This document shows, piece after piece, positions 1-6,314 of a stretch of DNA of 8,449 nt. The DNA is from JANNRW01 sp031401815 (GTDB lineage: Bacteria > Desulfobacterota > Desulfuromonadia > Geobacterales > DSM-12255), in contig JANNRW010000014.1 of NCBI GenBank assembly GCA_031401815.1, positions 1 to 8,449 of the forward strand, in the 5' to 3' direction. Numbering within the stretch: position 1 is the stretch's first letter; the number at the start of each line of letters is the position of its first letter. The position numbers and the translations under genes are program-made. The notes under the pieces were generated by a model. The model was not told the DNA's origin and did not search any database. It saw only the letters and a program-made list of their open reading frames with translations.

Positions 1-1443
1 GTGAACAAAGTTTTTCGGCTTGCTTCCAACAGGGATATTCTCCTGAACCTGATCAAGAACATCGTGACAAAGCTTGCAATCTTTGGAAATTACCTTGCCA
101 TCTGCTGTCTTGTGCTTGCCATCATGGCAGCGGAAACAACCCGGCGTATAGAAATGACCGATAAAGTCAGGATAGGTACTCCACTTGACCTTCATGGCAG
201 GGAAGAAGTTCCGCTCATAAATGTCTTTCACCCGATCAACTGCCTGCTTGATCGCTGGTGCCTTATCCTGTGCTACTTTAGGGTAGTTCTTGGCGTAATA
301 GTCCGGAATATCCCTGACAATGGCAGCAAATCCTTCTTCCTTGGTCTTGAACGGTCTGTTAAGAATCTCAACTGCTACCTTCTTGATGAAAGGAAGATTG
401 CGATCGATATTTCCTGAAACAAAATTAAGATCCATCTCCTTCCCTGGAGAATTATAAATATGTGCAGGACGATTGTGGCAGTCGGTGCAGTCCATTGCAC
501 GCTTGCTACCTTTGGCAATCTCCTCCTTGGTGAGCGGCTTTTCGATATCCGAATATTCCGTCAACTTTCCGTCCTTGTCCTTGATTGCTACGTAGGGAAT
601 GTCAAGTCTTTTCTGATCGCGTGCAATGAAAACAACATCCTTGTTGATATGCCAGTGGATACCGTTTACGTTCGGGTTCTTAGGATTGCCCCCGATATGG
701 ATCAGCATGTCTACCGTACGCGGTGTATTCTCTTCGTTAGGAGCATAGTGATAGAAAATTTTCTGGCGTCCTACATAGAATTTCTCTGGCCAGTGACAAT
801 GTTCACACGTCTCACGGGCAGGACGAAGGTGGTCGATGGGTGTTGCAATGGTTTCGGGGTAAGTATGGAAGAGAACTGCATACAACTGTTTCATTCCGGA
901 AATTTTTGCCTTTACGTACCATGCCGCACCAGGGCCGACATGGCACTCTACGCACTTGACCCTGGCGTGGGGGGAGTTGCTCCATGCAGTATGTTCGGGA
1001 GTCATGACCGGATGGCAGAGTTCTCCGCAAAAAGTGGTTGATTCGGTGAACTCGTAACCCTTTATGGAGGCAATAGCAACAATGACGACAAATATGACTG
1101 TTGCTACAATAAAAAAGATAAAGAGATAACGTCTCTGGGGGACGTTGAGGTCGAGCCGGGGATATTGAGGGATCTCTTCATCTAAAGAGATCATCCCTTC
1201 GATAGCTGCCCTGCGACGTTCATTCCTGACACGCCAGGCTCCGAAAGGAACCAGCAATAATCCAAGAATAAGCATTCCTGGAAAGAGGAAGTAGGTCATA
1301 AGCCCCAGATAGGCATGCTCAACTCCGGTAATCAGCTCAAACGCGAAGAAAACGATAATAAGAGCGGTAGCAGTTACTGCCAGAATCATCCCGACAAGAC
1401 TGATAAGATTCCAGGCATAACCTGCTGTTTTGCGTATTGCCAT
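1..1443 (-). CDS. ImcH-like NapC/NirT-family multiheme cytochrome c, inner-membrane quinol dehydrogenase (partial, C-terminus beyond the left edge)
   Basis: The minus-strand frame is open from ATG at 1443 to base 1 (481 codons, no stop). AAGGAG (plus bases 1451-1456) lies 7 nt upstream of the ATG. The N-terminus has three hydrophobic segments, at about residues 12-38, 46-70 and 105-127. The soluble part has six visible heme motifs: C139-x3-C143-H144 (CGELCH, followed by PVM as in NapC/NrfH heme 1), C164-H168, C213-H217, C319-H323, C436-H440 and C456-H460. NapC/NirT proteins oxidise menaquinol and pass electrons to periplasmic cytochromes. Three membrane segments followed by a multiheme domain is the layout of Geobacter ImcH, which I recall as having seven hemes, so one may lie past the edge. 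The gene is transcribed divergently from the cbcSTU-like operon. The family call is firm. The ImcH orthology is inferred, because related NapC/NirT paralogues are common in this clade, so no symbol is given. Confidence 0.85.
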   Translation of the reverse strand, partial: MAIRKTAGYAWNLISLVGMILAVTATALIIVFFAFELITGVEHAYLGLMTYFLFPGMLILGLLLVPFGAWRVRNERRRAAIEGMISLDEEIPQYPRLDLNVPQRRYLFIFFIVATVIFVVIVAIASIKGYEFTESTTFCGELCHPVMTPEHTAWSNSPHARVKCVECHVGPGAAWYVKAKISGMKQLYAVLFHTYPETIATPIDHLRPARETCEHCHWPEKFYVGRQKIFYHYAPNEENTPRTVDMLIHIGGNPKNPNVNGIHWHINKDVVFIARDQKRLDIPYVAIKDKDGKLTEYSDIEKPLTKEEIAKGSKRAMDCTDCHNRPAHIYNSPGKEMDLNFVSGNIDRNLPFIKKVAVEILNRPFKTKEEGFAAIVRDIPDYYAKNYPKVAQDKAPAIKQAVDRVKDIYERNFFPAMKVKWSTYPDFIGHFYTPGCFRCHDGKHKTADGKVISKDCKLCHDVLDQVQENIPVGSKPKNFVH

Positions 1444-1519
1444 TGAACTTCTCCTTGAGTGCAGTATAAATAATTATAATAAAGTAGTGAATTAGGCGAT
1501 TTCTGGCGTGAACTGTATC

Positions 1520-1549
1520 TATTTACCTTGCAGCAGCATGATTTGTCAA
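1520..1549 (-). promoter_or_regulatory. Putative sigma70 promoter of the ImcH-like gene
   Basis: Read on the minus strand, a perfect TTGACA (plus bases 1544-1549) is followed after 18 nt by TAAATA (plus 1520-1525), a weak -10. Transcription would start near 1513, giving a leader of about 70 nt before the ATG at 1443. The -35 match is strong. The -10 is poor, so an activator or a different -10 is possible. Confidence 0.45.
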
Positions 1550-1609
1550 AGTTTTTTTGTTCCAGCTTACAAATCGTACTGCCAAAATGACTTTATTTAA
1601 ACTGCTCAT

Positions 1610-1628
1610 CTTTCAAATAACTTTCAAA
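1610..1628 (+). repeat. CTTTCAAA direct repeat, 11-bp period, upstream of the cbcS promoter
   Basis: CTTTCAAA occurs at 1610-1617 and again at 1621-1628, an 11-bp period close to one helical turn. The pair ends 7 bp before the predicted -35 box of cbcS. That spacing suits an activator contacting one face of the DNA, but two 8-mers in AT-rich sequence can also arise by chance. Confidence 0.35.
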
Positions 1629-1635
1629 AACCTTG

Positions 1636-1664
1636 TTGACATATTTTCTCATCACCTTTATTTT
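1636..1664 (+). promoter_or_regulatory. Putative sigma70 promoter of the cbcSTU-like operon
   Basis: A perfect TTGACA (1636-1641), a 17-nt spacer and TATTTT (1659-1664) form a reasonable sigma70 promoter. The predicted start near 1671 leaves a leader of about 95 nt before the TTG start at 1767. Confidence 0.55.
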
Positions 1665-1752
1665 ATCATCTACTGTTTATAAACGCTGTTATAAATTCTT
1701 CATGACCAATATTTTAACGCTTGAGATAGTTTCCTCTGTATCAAATCAATTC

Positions 1753-1758
1753 AGGAGG
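1753..1758 (+). promoter_or_regulatory. Shine-Dalgarno that fixes the cbcS start at TTG 1767
   Basis: AGGAGG at 1753-1758 shares its last base with an in-frame GTG at 1758, so that GTG cannot be the start it serves. The next in-frame start, TTG at 1767, lies 8 nt downstream, which is ideal spacing. It gives MKNHVW, a short basic leader before the membrane anchor. Confidence 0.75.
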
Positions 1759-1766
1759 TGCATAAC

Positions 1767-2267
1767 TTGAAAAACCACGTCTGGCGACCACTGTTCATCG
1801 TTCTGGCGATAGTCGGTGTAATTCTGCTCACTAGAACATTGTTAGTACCAGGCGACTTCGGAACACATGAGCGGGGCTATATGTACGGCTGGCACCGCAA
1901 GTCCAACGAGGCCGACTGGAAAAAGATCCCTGTAAAATACAAGACCTCCGCATCTTGCCCTGAATGTCACAAAGACAAATACAACGACATCAAGGATTCT
2001 CCCCATGGCGCCATAAGCTGCGAAAACTGCCACGGCCCCAAGTTTGATCACCCCAATGACCCAATGGGTCTGAACATTGACCGGCGCCGCGAGCTTTGTA
2101 TCCGCTGCCATGCCTATCTCCCCTACAAGGGGAGTGCCCGTGGGAAAATTCCGGGCATCGATCCAGTGAAGCATCATCCGGAGGCAGAGTGCATCATGTG
2201 CCACTATCCGCACGATCCGACCAAGGCAAATCCGAAATATAAGAAGAAGTTGGAGGTGAAGTCATGA
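1767..2267 (+). CDS. cbcS: Membrane-anchored tetraheme c-type cytochrome, CbcS-like subunit of a Cbc4-type menaquinol oxidoreductase
   Basis: The product has 166 residues from the TTG start. Residues 8-27 are a hydrophobic N-terminal anchor without a clear cleavage site, so the rest should sit in the periplasm tethered to the membrane. Four CxxCH motifs bind heme c: C64-H68 (CPECH), C85-H89 (CENCH), C111-H115 (CIRCH) and C142-H146 (CIMCH). Further histidines (for example H80, H95, H136, H137, H149) are candidate distal ligands. The gene overlaps the next one by ATGA, which points to translational coupling. A small tetraheme cytochrome followed by a four-cluster ferredoxin subunit and an NrfD-like membrane subunit is the composition of the Cbc4 (CbcSTU) complex of Geobacter sulfurreducens. 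This subunit would be the electron exit to periplasmic carriers. The other possibility is an NrfC/NrfD-type or Qrc-like complex from a related lineage. Confidence 0.85.
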   Translation: MKNHVWRPLFIVLAIVGVILLTRTLLVPGDFGTHERGYMYGWHRKSNEADWKKIPVKYKTSASCPECHKDKYNDIKDSPHGAISCENCHGPKFDHPNDPMGLNIDRRRELCIRCHAYLPYKGSARGKIPGIDPVKHHPEAECIMCHYPHDPTKANPKYKKKLEVKS

Positions 2268-3049
2268 TGAACCGCCGTGAATTTTGCAAGAAAGCAATGA
2301 TCGTGGCCGGCGGTCTTGTCATACCGCTCAGTGCACTGGAGGTATTCAACCCCAAAAGACTGCACGCCGAGAAAAATGGCAAGAGCAAGGTACGCTGGGT
2401 CTTTCTGGTTGATGTCCACAAATGCGTAGGATGCGGTTTCTGTGTTCAGGCCTGCAAGATAGAAAATGATGTCAAATGGGATGCCAATGTCACGAGAACC
2501 TGGGTGGAGCGATACGTGATCACCAAGAGTGGCCAGACTTTTATTGACTCACCCAAGGGCGCCAGGGACGGTTTCACGACACAGAAGATCGATCAGGCAC
2601 ACGCAGGGATGAAAGATGTAAAACCTGAAGATATCGCCAAGGGCTTTTTTGTCCCCAAACTCTGCAACCATTGCGAAAACCCCCCCTGTGTTCAGGTCTG
2701 CCCGGTTGGAGCCACCTACCAGACTGATGATGGTGTAGTTCTGGTTGACCAGACATGGTGCATAGGGTGTGGTTATTGCGTCATGGGATGCCCTTACGGA
2801 GTCCGTTATTTCCACCCTGAACTGCACGTTGCCGAGAAATGTACATGGTGTTATCACCGCCTCTCCCAGGGGATGAAGACCGCCTGCGTGGATGCATGTC
2901 CATACGGTGCCCGCAGAGTCGGCAATATCAGGGATCCGGAAGATCCGGTTACAAAAATTATTACTACGGAACAGGTAAACGTGCTTAAAGAAGAGTTCGG
3001 CACCAAACCGCAGGTATTCTATCTGGGATCTTCAATGGAGGTAAAATAG
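2264..3049 (+). CDS. cbcT: Tat-type four [4Fe-4S] cluster ferredoxin subunit, CbcT-like
   Basis: The product has 261 residues. The N-terminus MMNRREFCKK followed by a hydrophobic stretch (11-27) resembles a twin-arginine leader, so folded protein is probably exported to the periplasmic face. Sixteen cysteines form four cluster sites: C54/57/60/64; C134/137/142/146; C166/169/172/176; and C193/196/208/212, the last with the 11-residue gap typical of DmsB/NrfC/HybA-type subunits. About 70 residues separate the first and second sites. The start ATG at 2264 overlaps the cbcS stop (ATGA), with GGAGG at 2252-2256, 7 nt upstream. A second ATG at 2267 is equally in frame. In the complex the clusters should carry electrons from the NrfD-like quinol site to the tetraheme subunit. 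The family is certain. The cbcT name follows from the operon composition. Confidence 0.88.
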   Translation: MMNRREFCKKAMIVAGGLVIPLSALEVFNPKRLHAEKNGKSKVRWVFLVDVHKCVGCGFCVQACKIENDVKWDANVTRTWVERYVITKSGQTFIDSPKGARDGFTTQKIDQAHAGMKDVKPEDIAKGFFVPKLCNHCENPPCVQVCPVGATYQTDDGVVLVDQTWCIGCGYCVMGCPYGVRYFHPELHVAEKCTWCYHRLSQGMKTACVDACPYGARRVGNIRDPEDPVTKIITTEQVNVLKEEFGTKPQVFYLGSSMEVK

Positions 3050-3051
3050 TC

Positions 3052-4305
3052 ATGGTACACGGTGAAGCCTGGACCCTGAAGGAGTTCTTTGTCTATCCCA
3101 ACGAGTACATATACTGGTCGATTCAGATCGTCATGTATCCTTTCATGACCGGTCTGGTCGCAGGAGCCTTTGTTCTCTCATCCCTCTATCATGTTTTCGG
3201 AGTCAAGCAGTTGAAAGAGATTGCCCGTTTTTCACTGGTCTTTTCACTTGCACTGCTTCCGGTAGCCATGATGCCTCTCATGCTGCACCTGCAGCAGCCA
3301 CTGCGAGGGATTTACGTAATGATGACCCCGCATTTCACCTCAGCCATTGCCGCATTCGGCATAGTATTCACGACTTACGGCCTGATAGTCGCTTCGGAAA
3401 TCTGGTTCGTCTACAGACAGTTCATTGTCGAGACTGTCCTTGAATTGCGGGCTAAAAAACAGAGAAGCACTATTGAGTCAGCTCAACTGACCATGTATTC
3501 GCTTCTCTCCATGGGCGCAATGGATCTAAGTCCCGAGGCACTGCACAAGGATGAAAAGGCTGTCGGAATTCTGGCAGGCATAGGTATCCCGGTCGCCTGC
3601 TTCCTGCACGGTTACGCCGGCTTCATCTTCGGCTCGGTCAAGGCAAATGCCCTCTGGATGACCCCTCTCATGCCGGTCATCTTCATCTGCTCGGCAGTCG
3701 TGTCGGGAATTGCGCTCTGCATGATTACCTACATCATTACCATGGAGATCCGCAAACTGATCCTGGCCTGGAAGAGAAGAAAGAATCCACGGCTCCCTAC
3801 AACAGAAGATCTGAAAAGTGCAGAAATCCTGACTGTCACCATGACCGCCAAATACCTGGTCATGTTTCTGGTTCTGGCCATAACCCTGGAACTGCTGGAT
3901 TTGATCTTCAGAACCTACACTGCAGTCAAATCATGGGATATTCTGCGTAGTGTCATCTATGAAAGAGACTTTTTCAAGATATTCATACTCCAGTACGGAC
4001 TCGGGAACCTTATCCCTTTCATCATCTTCCTCAGACCAGGGCTTACTATACGGCGTGCAGTACTTGGTACACTGCTTGTACTGATGGGTGTCTTCATGAT
4101 GCGCTGGAACGTTGTTATCGGCGGGCAGGCATTCTCAGCCTCATTTTCAGGCTTTATGGAGTATCAAATGCCGATCTGGCCGGGCACCATGGAACTGTTC
4201 AAGGAGGGATTATTCGGCGCACTGTCAGTCATAATAACCCCTTTTGTTCTTTTCTATATAATTACAAAGGTGTTGCCTGTGTTTGGAGTAAAAGATTCTC
4301 ACTGA
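3052..4305 (+). CDS. cbcU: NrfD/PsrC-like integral membrane quinol-oxidising subunit, CbcU-like
   Basis: The product has 417 residues, with roughly nine hydrophobic segments (about 20-48, 61-81, 99-123, 171-197, 204-234, 265-287, 308-328, 337-360 and 387-412), as in NrfD/PsrC/DmsC-type subunits. It has no heme or iron-sulfur motif, as expected for a family that binds quinol without cofactors. It starts 2 nt after the cbcT stop, with GGAGG at 3037-3041. It would form the membrane base of the complex, oxidise menaquinol and hand electrons to the CbcT-like clusters. A basic loop near residues 236-252 (with KRRKNPR) is probably cytoplasmic. NrfD-family membership is well supported by context and topology. 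CbcU orthology is inferred. Confidence 0.85.
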   Translation: MVHGEAWTLKEFFVYPNEYIYWSIQIVMYPFMTGLVAGAFVLSSLYHVFGVKQLKEIARFSLVFSLALLPVAMMPLMLHLQQPLRGIYVMMTPHFTSAIAAFGIVFTTYGLIVASEIWFVYRQFIVETVLELRAKKQRSTIESAQLTMYSLLSMGAMDLSPEALHKDEKAVGILAGIGIPVACFLHGYAGFIFGSVKANALWMTPLMPVIFICSAVVSGIALCMITYIITMEIRKLILAWKRRKNPRLPTTEDLKSAEILTVTMTAKYLVMFLVLAITLELLDLIFRTYTAVKSWDILRSVIYERDFFKIFILQYGLGNLIPFIIFLRPGLTIRRAVLGTLLVLMGVFMMRWNVVIGGQAFSASFSGFMEYQMPIWPGTMELFKEGLFGALSVIITPFVLFYIITKVLPVFGVKDSH

Positions 4306-4398
4306 TCACAGTTTTAGTGACCAACCCTCATGCTCCGTTGCAGGGCAATCCTGGATAAATCAGGCAGAACTGAGGGCTTGCCTGAGGGAGGATAGCGG

Positions 4399-6225
4399 AT
4401 GTCAACACCGGAAGAGGATCTTGAAAGACGGGAAAAAGAGCTGGAGAGCAGGATACAGCTGCTGGAGCGGCAACTGGATCGCCTCAGTACCCGTATAAGC
4501 GACGAAGGCACTCCGCCTGCTGCTACAGCTCCAGCTACAAAAACAGCTCCAATACCAGCTAAACAGTATACTGACGAAGAGATGCCCGAACTTTCGGAAG
4601 AGGTTCTGGGCTGGGCCAGCCGGAATGCAGTTCTCCCACGCCTGGCTACTGTCTGCTTTCTGATGGTTATTGCACTGATCTTGCGGACGATCACCGACAG
4701 TGGTCTTGTCAACAAGCTTTTCGGCTCTGGCCTTGGTATGGCATATGCTGCGGCTCTGATGATCTTTGGCTGGTTCAAGTATCAGAAAGAGAGTCCGCTT
4801 GCCCCGGCATTTGCAGTTTGCGGTGCTGTTCTGATGCCTGTAATCGTGGTCGAAACCCATATGCACTTCCAGTCGCTACCGCTGGTGCCCGCTTACCTGA
4901 CACTGATGGCAACCGGCCTCGGCATGGCTCTCATGAGCCACCGTTTCAACGCTTTTGTCCCCATTTCAATCGGAATTCTGGGGATGTGCTTTGCCGGTGC
5001 TGCGATCGATTACCCCCGCCCATTCTTCCCTTATCTCTCCCTGGTACTCTTGACTGCCAATATTCTCGGGTACTTTGCGGCACAACTGAAGCGCTGCTCC
5101 TGGCTGCGCTGGTCTGTTCTGGCAGTCACCCTGATGATGCTACAGCTCTGGGGTGTCAAGCTCGGACTGCTGTTGCGTACCGGAGAGAAAATTCCACCCG
5201 AAATGGCTCCTTCCTGGTATCTGCCGGTGCTATTCGTATTTTTCCTTACTTTTCTTTTTCTCCCTCTCTTCGGGATCTTCAAGGCAGGAACCGGAAAAGT
5301 ATCCAGATTTGATTTCAGTCTGCCAACCATTAATGTGATCTGTATCTTCCTGATGGCTCGCCACCTGTCTGAAGCCGGACTATTGAGCGTAAACCTTTTC
5401 GGCATGATTGGCCTGCTTGGTGCTGCCGGTCTCTTCGGCTTGACTTTCTGGTGTGCCAGTCGAGGAGTTGATGGCGCTCCCGGCACCAATACATTCATGC
5501 TTGCAGGAGGCACCCTTCTTGCTCTGGCTCTGCCAGCTGCAACCGGCTCGTTTGTTCATACTCTGCCGATACTCTCGGTTGTTGCCATTGCCATGAATAT
5601 CATGTCTGATGTCTGGAAGAACGGCGGCATCAGGGGTACTGCCTACCTCCTCAACATCTACAGCGGCCTGGCGCTTGTCCTTGTACTACAAAAGAACGGC
5701 TCTGGTCCTCTGGATCTTGTAAATATGCTCCCCTCCGCAATTCTGGCCTGCACACTGATATACCAGTACAAGTGGTGTCGCCTCTCCCCTCCCCCCCCCA
5801 TGTCAATGCTCTTCGGAACTCTGGATAAAAAGGATCGCTCTGCTGTCCTGCTTCTGCTGGCCGGGCTGGCCTGCACCTTCTTCATGATCAGGGTAGGTCT
5901 GTCTCATGCTGTTCTTGCTCTACCGGCAGATTCCCAACGTGACGCATTCCGCTGTGCCCAGTCGGTCATCATAAACGGCTCAGCCATCGGCTTGATTCTT
6001 TTTGCCTATCTCCGCCGCAACAAGGAGATACGGAACGTAGCCATACTTGTGACTGTAATTGGAGGAATCAAGGTATTCCTTTACGATCTGCTCGGAACTC
6101 ACGGTTTGCCACTTGTCTTCAGCGTATTCTCTTTTGGGCTTGCAGCAGCCATAGAATCACTGGCTCTGGGCAAATGGGACAAGCAGTCAGTTGCCGCCGA
6201 ACCCTCTAAGTCCGATATAGAATAG
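4399..6225 (+). CDS. Large polytopic membrane protein, DUF2339-like, function unknown
   Basis: The product has 608 residues. Residues 5-35 are highly charged (EEDLERREKELESR) and look like a short coiled coil. A Pro/Ala/Thr-rich linker (about 38-54) follows, then a conserved-looking segment (LSEEVLGWASRNAVLPRLA), and from about residue 82 a near-continuous series of hydrophobic helices, probably 15 or more. A cytoplasmic coiled coil, a linker, many helices and a C-terminal IKVFLYDL segment resemble DUF2339 proteins, but I assign this by pattern only. No heme, metal or catalytic motif is visible. GGAGG at 4387-4391 lies 7 nt before the ATG. The gap of 93 nt after cbcU holds no clear terminator, so it may be cotranscribed with cbcSTU, and a strong terminator closes the unit downstream. 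Its role could be assembly or anchoring of the complex, or unrelated envelope work. A run of nine C bases lies in the coding sequence at 5791-5799. Confidence 0.75.
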   Translation: MSTPEEDLERREKELESRIQLLERQLDRLSTRISDEGTPPAATAPATKTAPIPAKQYTDEEMPELSEEVLGWASRNAVLPRLATVCFLMVIALILRTITDSGLVNKLFGSGLGMAYAAALMIFGWFKYQKESPLAPAFAVCGAVLMPVIVVETHMHFQSLPLVPAYLTLMATGLGMALMSHRFNAFVPISIGILGMCFAGAAIDYPRPFFPYLSLVLLTANILGYFAAQLKRCSWLRWSVLAVTLMMLQLWGVKLGLLLRTGEKIPPEMAPSWYLPVLFVFFLTFLFLPLFGIFKAGTGKVSRFDFSLPTINVICIFLMARHLSEAGLLSVNLFGMIGLLGAAGLFGLTFWCASRGVDGAPGTNTFMLAGGTLLALALPAATGSFVHTLPILSVVAIAMNIMSDVWKNGGIRGTAYLLNIYSGLALVLVLQKNGSGPLDLVNMLPSAILACTLIYQYKWCRLSPPPPMSMLFGTLDKKDRSAVLLLLAGLACTFFMIRVGLSHAVLALPADSQRDAFRCAQSVIINGSAIGLILFAYLRRNKEIRNVAILVTVIGGIKVFLYDLLGTHGLPLVFSVFSFGLAAAIESLALGKWDKQSVAAEPSKSDIE

Positions 6226-6259
6226 CCGTGCATAACTAAATATCCTGAAAAGATTCAAC

Positions 6260-6292
6260 AAAAAAGGGGGGCGAAATCGCCCCCCTTTTTTT
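6260..6292. terminator. Bidirectional intrinsic terminator between convergent genes
   Basis: GGGGGGCG (6266-6273), loop AAAT, and CGCCCCCC (6278-6285) form an 8-bp all-GC stem. It is preceded by A6 (6260-6265) and followed by T7 (6286-6292), so it gives a U-tract in both directions. It lies between the plus-strand gene ending at 6225 and the minus-strand gene ending at 6315, and should terminate both. Confidence 0.93.
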
Positions 6293-6314
6293 GCCTTGTA
6301 ACCAGCCTCCTAAA

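Larger units (their letters stand above)
1444..1766. other. Divergent intergenic control region between the ImcH-like gene and cbcS
   Basis: These 323 AT-rich bases separate two divergent genes. They contain one TTGACA-type promoter in each direction, a two-copy CTTTCAAA direct repeat, and leaders of about 70 nt (minus) and 95 nt (plus) inferred from the promoter positions. I see no open frame with a convincing ribosome site, no tRNA and no recognisable riboswitch. Confidence 0.7.

Noticed and set aside
812..1030. Minus-strand 72-residue open frame
   Set aside because: It is out of frame within the ImcH-like gene. The real frame reads through this stretch with CxxCH motifs.
1..1041. Plus-strand open frames at 1-417 and 460-1041
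   Set aside because: They lie antisense to the ImcH-like gene, whose minus-strand frame shows six heme motifs and membrane segments. The plus-strand translations show no domain or ribosome site.
1501..1520. Possible sigma54 promoter from a TGGCGTG match
   Set aside because: The required GC element at the -12 position is absent at the correct spacing.
1671..1766. A GEMM-type cyclic dinucleotide riboswitch in the cbcS leader, as found before some Geobacter cytochrome genes
   Set aside because: The leader is AT-rich and lacks the conserved GEMM core sequences and paired helices, so nothing supports it.
4402..5513. Several overlapping frames on both strands within the DUF2339-like gene
   Set aside because: The 608-residue frame has a good ribosome site and continuous membrane helices. 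The others are arginine- and serine-rich shadows with no start signal.
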